Origin: an uncultured Megasphaera sp.
GTDB lineage: Bacteria; Bacillota; Negativicutes; Veillonellales; Megasphaeraceae
Length of the DNA stretch: 64,000 nt
Assembly: GCA_900540735.1 (NCBI GenBank)
Contig: UQHB01000010.1
Coordinates: 4,897 to 68,896, forward strand
Direction of reading: 5' to 3'
The first letter of the stretch is position 1, and every line of letters begins with the position of its first letter. Shown here piece after piece: positions 34,817-43,198 of this stretch. Both the position numbers and the translations under genes were made by a program. The notes beneath the pieces were generated by a model. The model saw only the letters and a list, made by a program, of their open reading frames with translations, made no database searches and was not told the DNA's origin.

Positions 34817-35794
34817 TTATTTTTTATAGTCTATTGCAGCCGGAATGCCGTACGCAGACTGGGCCATGCAAGCGGCACGGCGAATAGCTTGTTCTACGAC
34901 ATACGCAGCAATGGTTCCAGTCAAGCTCAATTCTGCGGAAACAGTTCCCACACTGACGGCATAGAGGGAGTCGCCATCAGCTGTCGTATTTACTGGGCGA
35001 ATGGCACGGACAATACCGTTACTACCAAGAGCTGCGATTTTCGTCAGTTTCGTCTTATCAAAGGCTCCGTTCGTGACGATAGCCCCAATAGTCGTATTCG
35101 TCGTCCCGACAGCACGCTGACTAAAGAGAGTCGTCGTTTGCCCTGCTTCTTCGAGCATAACGCGCCGTGTATCGGCAAAGCCTTGACCGTCACAAGCGCG
35201 CATACCTGCGAGGATATGGTTTTCTTCATCTAAGACATCACCGACGGCATTGACGGCTACGACAGCACCGACCTTGAGGTCGCCAACTTGCACGGCATAC
35301 ATACCAAGACCAGTCTTCATCATGTAGTCTGGGCCGCAGAGCTTGCCTACGGTGGCCCCTGTACCGGCACCGTAGTTTCCTTCTTGCACGGCATTCCTTT
35401 CACTCGCTGCACAAGCAGCATAGCCCATAGCCGCATCAGGGCGGACGTTGTCACCACAGCCTAAGTCATAAATGCACGATGCCACGACGAGAGGCACTTT
35501 ACACACGCGCGTCGCAAAACCAATGTCATGCTCTTCAAGATATTCCATGACACCGGTCGCCGCGTTGAGGCCATATGCACTGCCGCCGCTCAAGAAGACG
35601 GCATGAATCTTTTCCGCTGCAGCAACCGGCGAAAGGAGTCCTGATTCACGGCTCGCCGGGCCGCCGCCGCGAATATCGATACCGCACGGCGCACCATTAG
35701 GAAAGACGAGGACTGTACAACCCGTACCGCCTACTGTATCTTGGGCGTTGCCGAGACGAAAATCGCCTACATCTAAGATTGAAATTTCGTTCAT
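34817..35794 (-). CDS. P1-family (S58, DmpA-like) aminopeptidase
   Basis: A 325-residue Ntn-type hydrolase that matures by cutting itself before a catalytic Thr/Ser; here the site is most likely in AVGTTNTTIGAIVTN (about residue 237). Other family marks are VLVFPNGAPCGIDIRGGGPASRE, FLSGGSAYGL and NYGAGTGATVGK. Members release N-terminal amino acids or D-amino acid amides. It is 15 bases upstream of dcd, with which it shares a strand; no functional link is evident. Confidence 0.88.
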   Translation of the reverse strand: MNEISILDVGDFRLGNAQDTVGGTGCTVLVFPNGAPCGIDIRGGGPASRESGLLSPVAAAEKIHAVFLSGGSAYGLNAATGVMEYLEEHDIGFATRVCKVPLVVASCIYDLGCGDNVRPDAAMGYAACAASERNAVQEGNYGAGTGATVGKLCGPDYMMKTGLGMYAVQVGDLKVGAVVAVNAVGDVLDEENHILAGMRACDGQGFADTRRVMLEEAGQTTTLFSQRAVGTTNTTIGAIVTNGAFDKTKLTKIAALGSNGIVRAIRPVNTTADGDSLYAVSVGTVSAELSLTGTIAAYVVEQAIRRAACMAQSAYGIPAAIDYKK

Positions 35795-35809
35795 ACCGTC
35801 GCCTCCGGC

Positions 35810-36334
35810 TTATTTCTTCTGGAAATCTTTCCACAACATACTAGGCTGAATGCCTTTGTTATTCTGGTATTTTCCTTCTTTATACGTATCATATTCGCCG
35901 TCAATATCGTGATAATAAATCTGGCAAATTTCTACGTTTGGATAAATGCGAATAGGCTGGACGCAGAAGATTTCGAGCGTCCAATAGCCCGCAAAACCTA
36001 CGTCGCCAAAGCCTGCCGTAACGTGAATAAAGACACCTAAGCGGCCTACAGACGAACGGCCTTCGAGCATAGGAATATAACTGTCTGTCTTCGTGTACTC
36101 ATTGGTCCGCCCTAAGTAAAGCTTATTTGGCTGCAACACATAGCCCGTTTCGGGAATTAAAATCGTCGAAGCTGGGTTTGGTTTAGCCATGTCTAATTCA
36201 TGATGGTCGTAGACCATGAGATGATTATATAACGTTAAATTGTAACTATTCGGATTGACCCGTTCCGGGTGGAAGGGCTCAATAATAATTTCTTTGCCAA
36301 TATGTTTGACAATTTCCTTACCCGATAAAATCAT
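35810..36334 (-). CDS. dcd: dCTP deaminase (possibly bifunctional with dUTPase)
   Basis: 174 residues of the dCTP deaminase/dUTPase trimer family. The core EGRSSVGRLGVFIHVTAG is followed by WTLEIF, which holds the catalytic glutamate. In E. coli Dcd the motif is HVTAH; this protein has HVTAGF, and its C-terminus (KYQNNKGIQPSML) resembles the tail of the Methanocaldococcus jannaschii bifunctional enzyme. It may therefore convert dCTP directly to dUMP. It is grouped with pyrD-pyrK, a pyrimidine context. Confidence 0.9.
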   Translation of the reverse strand: MILSGKEIVKHIGKEIIIEPFHPERVNPNSYNLTLYNHLMVYDHHELDMAKPNPASTILIPETGYVLQPNKLYLGRTNEYTKTDSYIPMLEGRSSVGRLGVFIHVTAGFGDVGFAGYWTLEIFCVQPIRIYPNVEICQIYYHDIDGEYDTYKEGKYQNNKGIQPSMLWKDFQKK

Positions 36335-36349
36335 GAGCGTACCTCACTC

Positions 36350-37261
36350 TTATTCATTAATTTTTCCAACAATGCCGCTAATGTTATCTACGCCCATGGC
36401 TTCGCAGTATTGTTCCATGCCGACAGCGATTTCAGCAACAGCACTAGGATTGACGAAGTTATACGCCCCTACGGCTACTGCACTAGCACCGACGAGCATA
36501 AATTCAATGGCATCTTGCCACGATGCAATACCACCGAGCCCTAAAATAGGAATCTTCACGGCATTGGCGGCTTGCCAAACCATGCGCAAGGCTACCGGTT
36601 TAATGGCCGGGCCGGACAAACCGCCTGTAATATTACCGAGGAGCGGCTTTTGCGTGTAAATATCGACGGCCATGCCCGTCAGTGTATTAATCAAGGAAAT
36701 AGCATCAGCACCAGCTTCTTCGACGGCTTTCGCCATGACTGTAATATCCGTCACGTTCGGCGATAATTTCATAATGACAGGCTTACGCGTATGGGCTTTG
36801 ACAGCGCGCGTCACCGCAGCTGCCGCTTCAGGCTGTGTGCCAAAGACGATGCCCCCTTCTTTGACGTTTGGGCACGAAATATTGACTTCTACAGCAGCAA
36901 CGCCGGGAATATCGAGAGCTGCCGCCAGTTCGCCATATTCATCGACAGAGCCAGCGGACATATTGACAATCATAGGCGTATCAAGGACCATAGTCTTCGG
37001 CAGAATATCCCGTTTAAAGGCGTGGACACCGGGGTTTTCCAGGCCAATACAGTTGAGCATGCCTGATGGCGTTTCGGCAACGCGTACGCCCGGATTACCA
37101 GGACGAGGCAGTGGCGTAATGCCTTTCGAAATAATCGCGCCAATCGAGTCAATATCGAGGAAATCGGCGTATTCCAGGCCAAAACCAAAGGTGCCGGACG
37201 CACCCATTACGGGCGTTTTCATGTCAATACCGGCAAAGTTTACAGCAAGACGATTCGTCAT
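36350..37261 (-). CDS. pyrD: Dihydroorotate dehydrogenase B, catalytic subunit
   Basis: Class 1B enzyme, FMN-bound, oxidising dihydroorotate to orotate with NAD+ via PyrK. Visible are ASGTFGFG, the catalytic cysteine in [23 protein letters not shown] and [19 protein letters not shown] for the flavin phosphate. 303 residues. It starts 1 base after the pyrK stop, and 16 bases separate it from dcd downstream. No other pyr genes are in the window. Confidence 0.96.
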   Translation of the reverse strand: MTNRLAVNFAGIDMKTPVMGASGTFGFGLEYADFLDIDSIGAIISKGITPLPRPGNPGVRVAETPSGMLNCIGLENPGVHAFKRDILPKTMVLDTPMIVNMSAGSVDEYGELAAALDIPGVAAVEVNISCPNVKEGGIVFGTQPEAAAAVTRAVKAHTRKPVIMKLSPNVTDITVMAKAVEEAGADAISLINTLTGMAVDIYTQKPLLGNITGGLSGPAIKPVALRMVWQAANAVKIPILGLGGIASWQDAIEFMLVGASAVAVGAYNFVNPSAVAEIAVGMEQYCEAMGVDNISGIVGKINE

Positions 37262-38023
37262 TTAAAAAACCTCCTTTGCCGGGAAAACCGGGCCGTCTGC
37301 ACAGACTTTGTGCCGTTTCCCTGTGAGTTTACTTTCAAAGGTACAGCCAAGACATACGCCGATGCCGCAAGCCATGCGTTTTTCCATAGATACTTCACAC
37401 GGTACATCGGCTGTATAACAGCCTTCGGCAATAGTCTTCATCATCATCGTCGGGCCGCATGTAGAGACGCGGTCAATGTGATGTTCACTGAAAATCGTAG
37501 GGAGTGCTGAAGCCGCAAAGCCTTTCATGCCCTTCGAGCCATCGTCAGTAGTGACGTAAATGGCTTCTGCGTAGGGTTCAAAGAACTTCGTCCAGAACGT
37601 TTCTGCAGCAGTCTTACCTCCGACGAGGACGATTGGTTTATCTAAGGTTTTTGCTAAGAAAATTAGCGGTGCTAAGCCTACGCCGCCACCGACTAAAAGT
37701 GCTTTCCCTGGCTGCGTAGAGAAGACACCATCCCCTAAAGGGCCTTCGACGCTAATCGTATCGCCTGCTTTTAAGGCCGCCATTTCTTGGGTCCCCTTAC
37801 CGACGAGACGGTATATAATCGTCACATTCCCCGTTGTGACATCAGCATCGACGATGCCAAAGGGACGACGGAGGAACGTAACGCCTCCTGTTTTTTGGAC
37901 ATTCACAAACTGTCCTGGCAGTGCCGCTTTAGCAATTTGCGGCGTCTGAAAGACCATTTTCCATACTGCCGGAATAATTGCTTCATTGGAAATAATCTGT
38001 CCGTTTTCTACAAATTTTTTCAC
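37262..38023 (-). CDS. pyrK: Dihydroorotate dehydrogenase B, electron-transfer subunit
   Basis: FAD and [2Fe-2S] subunit that lets PyrD use NAD+. FAD-binding LRRPFGI, the NAD pocket LLVGGGVGLAPLIFLA, and cluster cysteines in ACGIGVCLGCTF plus HKVCADGPVF are intact. I chose GTG at 38023 (gives MKKFVENGQII), 9 bases after GGAAGGA. ATGs at 38047 and 38041 would add eight or six residues but have no ribosome site. Confidence 0.94.
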   Translation of the reverse strand: MKKFVENGQIISNEAIIPAVWKMVFQTPQIAKAALPGQFVNVQKTGGVTFLRRPFGIVDADVTTGNVTIIYRLVGKGTQEMAALKAGDTISVEGPLGDGVFSTQPGKALLVGGGVGLAPLIFLAKTLDKPIVLVGGKTAAETFWTKFFEPYAEAIYVTTDDGSKGMKGFAASALPTIFSEHHIDRVSTCGPTMMMKTIAEGCYTADVPCEVSMEKRMACGIGVCLGCTFESKLTGKRHKVCADGPVFPAKEVF

Positions 38024-38183
38024 CTGTGCCCATCCTTCCATAGTCATTATTTTCTTTATTGTATCATATCTGAGAGTTCCAATAAATACCTAAGATGGAC
38101 TGTAAAATCTCATCGCTCCTCTTGTCTTGGACAAACTCCAAGGACTATACTGTATGTATCTTATCCACCTAAAGGAGTTACTC

Positions 38184-38387
38184 ATGACTACTACGCATCC
38201 TATATTACAACGTCGCGCCTTCCTCTATGCGACAGAATTTTTTGCCGGTATGGCCGTCATGGCTGTCGAACTCGGTGCAGCCCGGTTGCTTGCCCCCTAT
38301 TTTAGTTCCTCCCAAATCGTTTGAACCATCATTATTGGCACCATTATGATTGCCATGGATGGCTTTGCCGGACTGATGGAAGAATAG
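38184..38387 (+). pseudogene. Fragment of a spermidine-synthase-like membrane protein, with nonsense codon
   Basis: After AAAGGAG and ATG 38184 the frame reads FLYATEFFAGMAVMAVELGA, RLLAPYF and SSSQIV, then TGA where relatives have Trp, then TIIIGTIMIAMDGFAGLMEE and a stop. This is the first two membrane helices of the fused MFS/spermidine-synthase-like family (pattern G-x-x-VMALE-x-x-x-SRLLAPYFG-S-x-x-VW). The remaining several hundred residues are gone. It marks the left border of the accessory region. Confidence 0.7.
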
Positions 38388-38398
38388 GAGATACGCTA

Positions 38399-39130
38399 TT
38401 ACGCGTGGTCAATGCGAAAATAATCTAAGACCTGAGCAAATCTATCTTGCCCTGTACGGCACGTATCTATCAAATAGCCTTGCTCTTGCTTCCATTCGTG
38501 TAGTCCGCGATAGTAGAAAAATTTCAAGTCATCACTGATGATAAAGGGCACTACATTATGACGCAGACATTCTTTAAACATAATGAGCCGCCCTACTCGT
38601 CCATTTCCATCTTGGAAAGGATGAATAGATTCAAATTGTACATGAAAGGCAACAATATCTTCTAAGGTAATGTTGCCTTTTTGTTCATATGCCGTAATGA
38701 GTGTTTCCATGGCCATCGGTACGTCTTCTGGTGCCGTTGTTTCTCTGCCGCCGACTTCATTCGGCAAGGTCTTATATTCACCAACAGCAAACCAATCGTT
38801 TCGACTATCGCTTGTACCCGTTTTTAAGATACGATGCAACAGCTTTATACAAGCTGAAGTCAATGGCTCCTGTAGGTGGTCAATAATCGCATCGATACAG
38901 CGGAAATGGTTTGTCGTTTCAATGATGTCATCAACATTGACACTCGTCTCTTTGTCCATGCCAATTGTATTGGTTTCAAAAATATAGCGCGTCTGGTCGT
39001 GTGTAAGACGGCTGCCTTCTATGTGATTGGAATTATACGTTAAATTAATTTGTATATGATGGTAAATGCCGCCGCTAAGGTGATGTTCTTTTTCATACTG
39101 CAGTACGTCGCGTAAGGTTCGTTGCGTCAT
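38399..39130 (-). CDS. Fic-domain protein (AMPylase type), self-inhibited class II
   Basis: The Fic core is intact: HPFQDGNGRVGR (about residue 180) with the catalytic histidine, the anion-binding GNGR and final Arg. The N-terminal segment contains SNHIEG, matching the inhibitory (S/T)xxxE(G/N) helix that blocks ATP in class II Fic proteins. So it probably transfers AMP to a protein target when inhibition is relieved. Target unknown. I chose ATG 39130 (9 bases from AAAGGAG); ATG 39136 is only 3 bases from it. Flanked by broken genes. Confidence 0.88.
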   Translation of the reverse strand: MTQRTLRDVLQYEKEHHLSGGIYHHIQINLTYNSNHIEGSRLTHDQTRYIFETNTIGMDKETSVNVDDIIETTNHFRCIDAIIDHLQEPLTSACIKLLHRILKTGTSDSRNDWFAVGEYKTLPNEVGGRETTAPEDVPMAMETLITAYEQKGNITLEDIVAFHVQFESIHPFQDGNGRVGRLIMFKECLRHNVVPFIISDDLKFFYYRGLHEWKQEQGYLIDTCRTGQDRFAQVLDYFRIDHA

Positions 39131-39180
39131 AGTCATAAGCTCCTTTGTAGTCTATACACCATATTATATCATACAGCAAA

Positions 39181-39214
39181 AAGACTCTTCCAGAGTAGTC
39201 TCTACGAGAGTCTT
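39181..39214 (-). terminator. Terminator between the decayed antitoxin and fic
   Basis: AAGACTCT and AGAGTCTT form an 8-bp stem; on the minus strand six Ts follow. A TATAAT that may belong to fic lies immediately beyond. Confidence 0.75.
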
Positions 39215-39267
39215 ATGAAGCTAACCTATGCTGGAACGGTTGCACATGTCCGTATGAAGAGTAGTGC

Positions 39268-40211
39268 TTATAATTTACATGTTTTTCGCATATTGTTAAA
39301 CATATAATAGGATATTTTTTTGTCATGCTGCAAACGCCCTAAAACAATAGATGAATCAACCCCAATAGCATCAGCAAATGTTTGTATATCCTGTTCTGAC
39401 CAAGAATGCCTCATAGCAAAAGGTTTATATACCTTTTCTGGAATTAACGTTTCTTGCGCAAATCTATCCGCATTTTTTTCATCTTCTATATCATTTCGGT
39501 CTAAAGACAATAAGATACTCTCTTTTTTATGAACAGCCGTTAAGTATACCTGTTTACGTTTTTCTTGCATAATATGACCTAATTCATGAAATAGAGAAAA
39601 CCAAAACTGTCCTGCATCTTTTCCCCTATTAATGCAGGAAGGCAAGATTTTAATCTTTTCTTATCAAATGGCTGACAATATACCTGTTGTGCCATATTAA
39701 TTCCTGTCTGAATCCAAGCATTGGCATTCATGACGTGTTTTGCTTCTACAGCAGCTACAGCTGTACGACATGCTACTAACAAATTGACTTTAGTCAATAT
39801 TTCTAATGACGAAACTTTGAAAAATGCTTGTAAGGACCGAACTTGTTCTTTTTTATCTTTAGTCTTTGGCACAACGTCTAACGTACTAAAATACGAATAA
39901 TCCAAATCATCTAATAAGGAAATTTCTTTATCAACTAGTTTTTCTTGCGCTATAATACAACATTTTTCTTCAAATTTCTTTTGTAACGTAAGCCAAACAG
40001 AGACACTAGTTCCTGTCATTAAAGAAATTTTTTGAGCCATTGTTTCAGAAAGTGGGATTTCACCATGCAATAATTTACTTATCGTCTTATCTGTTGTTTC
40101 TAATCGCATTGCCAGCTCGTGCTGTGTCAGGTTCCAGTCCTCCATCGCATCCTGGATATAATATCCAGGATGAAAGGCAATGATTTCTTTATATACAAGT
40201 TTGTTATTCAT
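39268..40211 (-). pseudogene. HigA-type XRE antitoxin fused to ImmA/IrrE peptidase, broken
   Basis: From ATG 40211: an XRE HTH (NLTQHELAMRLETTDKTISKLLHG), a linker, then FDKKRLKSCLPALI and an out-of-frame run to a stop at 39579. In another frame from about 39640 the protein resumes with GKDAGQFWFSLFHELGHIMQ, the ImmA/IrrE zinc-protease motif HELGH, and runs to 39268. The 50-60 residues normally between these parts are missing, so there is a deletion plus frameshift. The HTH part alone may still be made. Confidence 0.82.
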
Positions 40212-40403
40212 AGTGATTTGTCACCTCCTCTATACCAATGTCTACAATTTCTAAGGCTTTTACAGAAAATACAGTTTCATTTGTACAAGGTATTCCAGCA
40301 GCGTCCAAGGGTTACACTAATAACCGAAACCCTAATTTCTGCCTAAATCAATAGCATATAAACCAGCTTTATCACCTTTTAAGTCATGAATACGATTTAA
40401 CAT
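40204..40403 (-). pseudogene. HigB/RelE-like toxin remnant
   Basis: Directly upstream of the antitoxin and overlapping its start by 8 bases lies a decayed toxin frame: MLNRIHDLKGDKAGLYAIDL, then a frame change, GFRLLV, a TAA stop, PLDAAGIPCTNETVFSVK, and a clean C-terminus IVDIGIEEVTNHYE-stop. The N-terminal half of the toxin is absent, replaced by the transposon-like palindrome at 40405. The toxin is certainly inactive. Confidence 0.72.
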
Positions 40404-40404
40404 G

Positions 40405-40444
40405 AAAAGGAGCTTTGCCAGCACCGGCTGGTAAGGCTCCTTTT
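40405..40444. repeat. Large hairpin (AAAAGGAGC ... GCTCCTTTT)
   Basis: AAAAGGAGC and GCTCCTTTT pair perfectly, and the inner TTTGCCAGC/GCTGGTAAG continues the stem with two mismatched positions. The apex is ACCG. It could be a bidirectional terminator or a transposon-end hairpin. Confidence 0.7.
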
Positions 40445-40510
40445 GTATATCTACGTCGTGGGGCTGTCAAACCAGAAGGGAGTAAACGTTTGGCAGTCTC
40501 GCAACATTGA
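40409..40510 (+). pseudogene. Possible 3' end of an IS200/IS605-type tnpB
   Basis: The + strand encodes a 33-residue tail without a start: APAGKAPFVYLRRGAVKPEG, then SKRLAVSQH and TGA. Small basic tails of this kind end many TnpB/OrfB proteins, and hairpins are usual at the ends of these elements. No zinc-finger or RuvC part is present, so the call is weak. Confidence 0.3.
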
Positions 40511-40612
40511 TACCTATATAAAGTTGTGGTGCGACATATGCTTGGACGACAGGTGGCATATATCATTAAGCGTGAAGGGAGCAGGCTAGGCTACAGTATC
40601 AGCAGATGTGAA

Positions 40613-40677
40613 GGAACGTATGGTACTTTTTAAACCGCATACGGAACGTCCTAAGGTGTAAAAGTACCATACGTTCC
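40613..40677. repeat. Perfect 18-bp inverted repeat with 29-base loop
   Basis: GGAACGTATGGTACTTTT (40613-40630) and its exact reverse complement at 40660-40677. Runs of T and A at the inner ends do not suit a classical terminator. It lies between the toxin remnant and the porin fragment and may be an element end or a small mobile palindrome. Confidence 0.8.
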
Positions 40678-40748
40678 TCGAAATGCATGAAAACTATTGT
40701 AATAGGCCTGCAATCGTCCAGATAATAGTCTCTCACGAGGCATATAAA

Positions 40749-41327
40749 TTAGAATTTATACGAAACTTGGACGCGTGTGTAATCGCCGAGGGTGAAATCT
40801 TCGGAGCCGTAGAGGGTATCCCGTTTTTGCGTGCTCTTCGCACCGAAGGTATAGAATGCTTCGAGGAGGAAGTTCTTCGCCGGGACGTAGCCTGCACCAA
40901 GGGTAAAGCTGCGGATACCGTCGAGGTAACGATCCGGCAGTGCTTCCGTGCCATTGCCGCCGAAGAAGGAGCCATGTTCGAAGTATTTGTAGTCTGCAAA
41001 GGCATTCCAGCTACCGACGATATCTGTGTCACTCTTACCGATGTCTGCGCGGAGTACCCAGAAGGTCGGGTTTGAGCCACCGCCAGTGAATCGACCGTAT
41101 TCATCACGACCACCGTGGAAGTACCGGCCCGTATCGGAGCGGTTGATACCCCAATCGAAGGAGAGATAAGATGCACCAAGTTTGTATTTCGCACCAAGGC
41201 CAAAGACATTGGCCACATCGAGTTCTTGTCCTTTGACGGTATAACTATCGCCAGACGAACGAAGATACCATGCCGTTAAGCCGAAGTCATCACTGACCTT
41301 CTGGCGAACCTGGACATTTTCTATCAT
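40749..41327 (-). pseudogene. C-terminal barrel fragment of a Negativicutes porin
   Basis: 192 residues of antiparallel-strand pattern (GLGAKYKLGASYLSFDWGI, FWVLRADIGKSDTDIVGSWN, SFTLGAGYVPAKNFLLEAFY) ending in VQVSYKF with the C-terminal Phe needed for barrel insertion. Relatives are about 400-450 residues with an N-terminal SLH domain and signal peptide; both are missing. ATG 41327 has a perfect AAAGGAGG, but that site seems to belong to the phage-type sequence to which the fragment is joined. Without a signal peptide it cannot reach the outer membrane. Confidence 0.75.
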
Positions 41328-41442
41328 CGTGTCGCCTCCTTTCGGGTGCTGCGGCGTGGGGTCGCTTCGGCTGGGTTGAGGCCTATATACATTGGTGTAG
41401 GCTGGCGGAGCGGCTTGCGTGGGTACCGCATCTTTTGTGAAT

Positions 41443-41667
41443 TCAGTTTTTCCGAACTTTGCGAGTAAAAAAATAGGTTCTAATATCAGCATCACGAATA
41501 TTGAGTACCTGACAAGCATCTGAAATTTCATCTTGTGTAAATTTAGTTACATTATTAAGACGCTGACTAAAGGCTACAGCACTAATTTTCATGGTATCAG
41601 CAAACTTTTCTTGAGTACCAAAAAGTTCCTTTATACGTCCACGTAACTTACTGTAATCGTAAGACAT
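41443..41667 (-). CDS. DUF739-family phage regulator
   Basis: 74 residues: YSKLRGRIKELFGTQEKFAD followed by MKISAVAFSQRLNN and TQDEISDACQVL, the DUF739 HTH found in prophage immunity regions as a Cro-like protein. ATG follows AAAGGAGG. It faces away from the repressor fragment at 41804, the normal divergent layout of cI and cro. It seems intact although its phage is gone. Confidence 0.82.
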   Translation of the reverse strand: MSYDYSKLRGRIKELFGTQEKFADTMKISAVAFSQRLNNVTKFTQDEISDACQVLNIRDADIRTYFFTRKVRKN

Positions 41668-41803
41668 TTCTGCACCTCCTTTTCATATTTTCTGAAATCA
41701 CAATACCATTATTCTCTTCAGTAGCCAATATGTTTTTTTCATGTTATCTTAACTAATTTATAGTTTTTCTGAATTTTATTTTGCAAAACGCTTAAAAGAA
41801 GCA

Positions 41804-42094
41804 ATGGAACTACGTAGGATTACTCAAACTGAATTACATGAGAAAACGGGTATTGGTAAATCCTCCATTAGTACATACTTAAAAGGAGAATATAAAGCTA
41901 AACAGGATAAAGTTGATATAATTGCAGAAGTATTACATGTTGACCCAACTTGGTTAATGGGATACGACGTGCCAATGAATAAACCATATCAACAAGTACC
42001 TCCAAGCCGGGTATCGTCTTGCGTCAAAAAGAAGATGAAACGCTTGAGATGCAGCAGGACGCATTACGTGCCTTTGCCAAACTACACAACTTAA
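41804..42094 (+). pseudogene. Phage CI-like repressor, N-terminal HTH only
   Basis: The frame, open from about 41772, reads FAKRLKEAMELRRITQTELH, then GIGKSSISTYLKGEYKAKQD and LHVDPTWLMGYDVPMN, a clear XRE DNA-binding domain of a phage repressor. The usual start (MSEF-like) is not there: the upstream codons read SEFYFAKR without ATG, so the first start is the internal ATG 41804. After about 42003 the sequence becomes serine recombinase in another frame, so the LexA-like half is lost. DNA binding by the remnant is possible but doubtful. Confidence 0.75.
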
Positions 42095-43093
42095 ACGTCG
42101 TCGGTGAATACTATGACGAGGCGCAAAGCAGGACACTCCCCTTTACGGACCGCTTAGGCCGCTCGGCTTTTGAAGGGCTGCGCATCTGCAAGCAACTGAC
42201 TTAGGCGTAACACTACACTCCATTAGTGAAGCCTATGATACAGCAACACCGCTGGGCAAATTTATTTTTACACAGATGCTCTCTGTTGCGGAAATGGAGC
42301 TATCCAGCATCAAGCAACGTATGAATGATGGTAAACAGCGCAAAATACGTCGGGGCGCAGTATCTGCCAAGGGACGTATTGCGTGGGGCTATATAGCAGA
42401 TGCAAAGACAGGCCTGCCTATACTCGATACGCGCCCATACTGGGGCGAAAAAATGCGAGCTGACGTAGTCCGCTATGTCTTTCAGCTACTTTATAATAAT
42501 CCGGGTATGACCCGCCAAAAAGCGGCAGAACATTTTGTATCCTTTCCGCCTATCGTTTCAGAAGAATTTTTCGATGCTGTAAATGCTGCATCTATACGCC
42601 GTCGTATCTGCGTCCCCCATCAATCGCCCCGCTTTAAGCATAAATATCTCCTAAATGACAGCCTTGTCCGTTGCGGACAATGTGGTCATACGTATTCCGG
42701 CTTTTTTGCGACTGGTAGCGTAGGCAGATATTACGGCTGCAATGGTAAAAAAGGCCATAAGCGCATTAATTGGATGGGTAAAGAACCTTGTACCTATGCT
42801 CGCACTATCCCGGCATCGTGGCTCGAAAATATTGTGTGGAATATGACTGGGATACGAAATATAAAATTATCCATGCGCTTGTCCATATCGTGACCGTTTC
42901 CACTAACAAAACAGATAATAGTGTCGGCGTATATATAGACCTTAATCTTGGTATAAATGGCTTAGGTAAACCGTGTACAGCTATGACCCTTTCTTCTGAT
43001 TCTCACTCGAAACGTTATTCGTCTGTCTCGACAATAACGTCCTTCGTGGTTACACTTTGGTCAGTATTGCCCCCCTATGGACTCTCCGCATAG
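42004..43093 (+). pseudogene. Large serine recombinase, truncated and frameshifted
   Basis: The first frame begins abruptly (EDETLEMQQDALRAFAKLHN, then VVGEYYDEAQ), so the N-terminus with the catalytic serine is missing. A frameshift near 42200 leads to LGVTLHSISEAYDTATPLGK and a run through MELSSIKQRMNDGKQRK, the recombinase domain and the zinc ribbon (VRCGQCGHTYSGFF, YYGCNGKKGHK). A further frameshift near 42840 leads to DWDTKYKIIHALVHIV and a stop at 43093. It is the relic of the integrase that probably brought the phage-like genes. Confidence 0.85.
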
Positions 43094-43146
43094 ATTGGCA
43101 TCGTTATCCATGACAGGACTGCTGCCGTAAGCATTGCATAATATAA

Positions 43147-43184
43147 AACTCCCCACAAGGAAGAGTCTTTCCTCATGGGGAGTT
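43147..43184 (-). terminator. Terminator after gatB
   Basis: AACTCCCC/GGGGAGTT arms with an inner AGGAA/TTCCT stem; TTTT follows on the minus strand, just beyond the gatB stop. Confidence 0.88.
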
Positions 43185-43198
43185 GTTGTTTAGTGCTA

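Larger units (their letters stand above)
40404..40748. other. 345-base non-coding stretch with two large palindromes
   Basis: Contains the hairpin at 40405-40444, a possible transposase tail at 40409-40510, about 100 bases in which I recognise nothing, and the 18-bp perfect inverted repeat at 40613-40677. No promoter is convincing. It fits the remains of an insertion that replaced the N-terminus of the toxin gene. Confidence 0.5.

Noticed and set aside
36672..37265. 197-codon open frame opposite pyrD
   Set aside because: Antisense shadow; low-complexity Ala/Thr/Pro product.
40384..40566. 60-codon minus-strand frame over the palindrome
   Set aside because: Rich in Arg/Cys/Ser and explained as the complement of the + strand tail and the hairpin.
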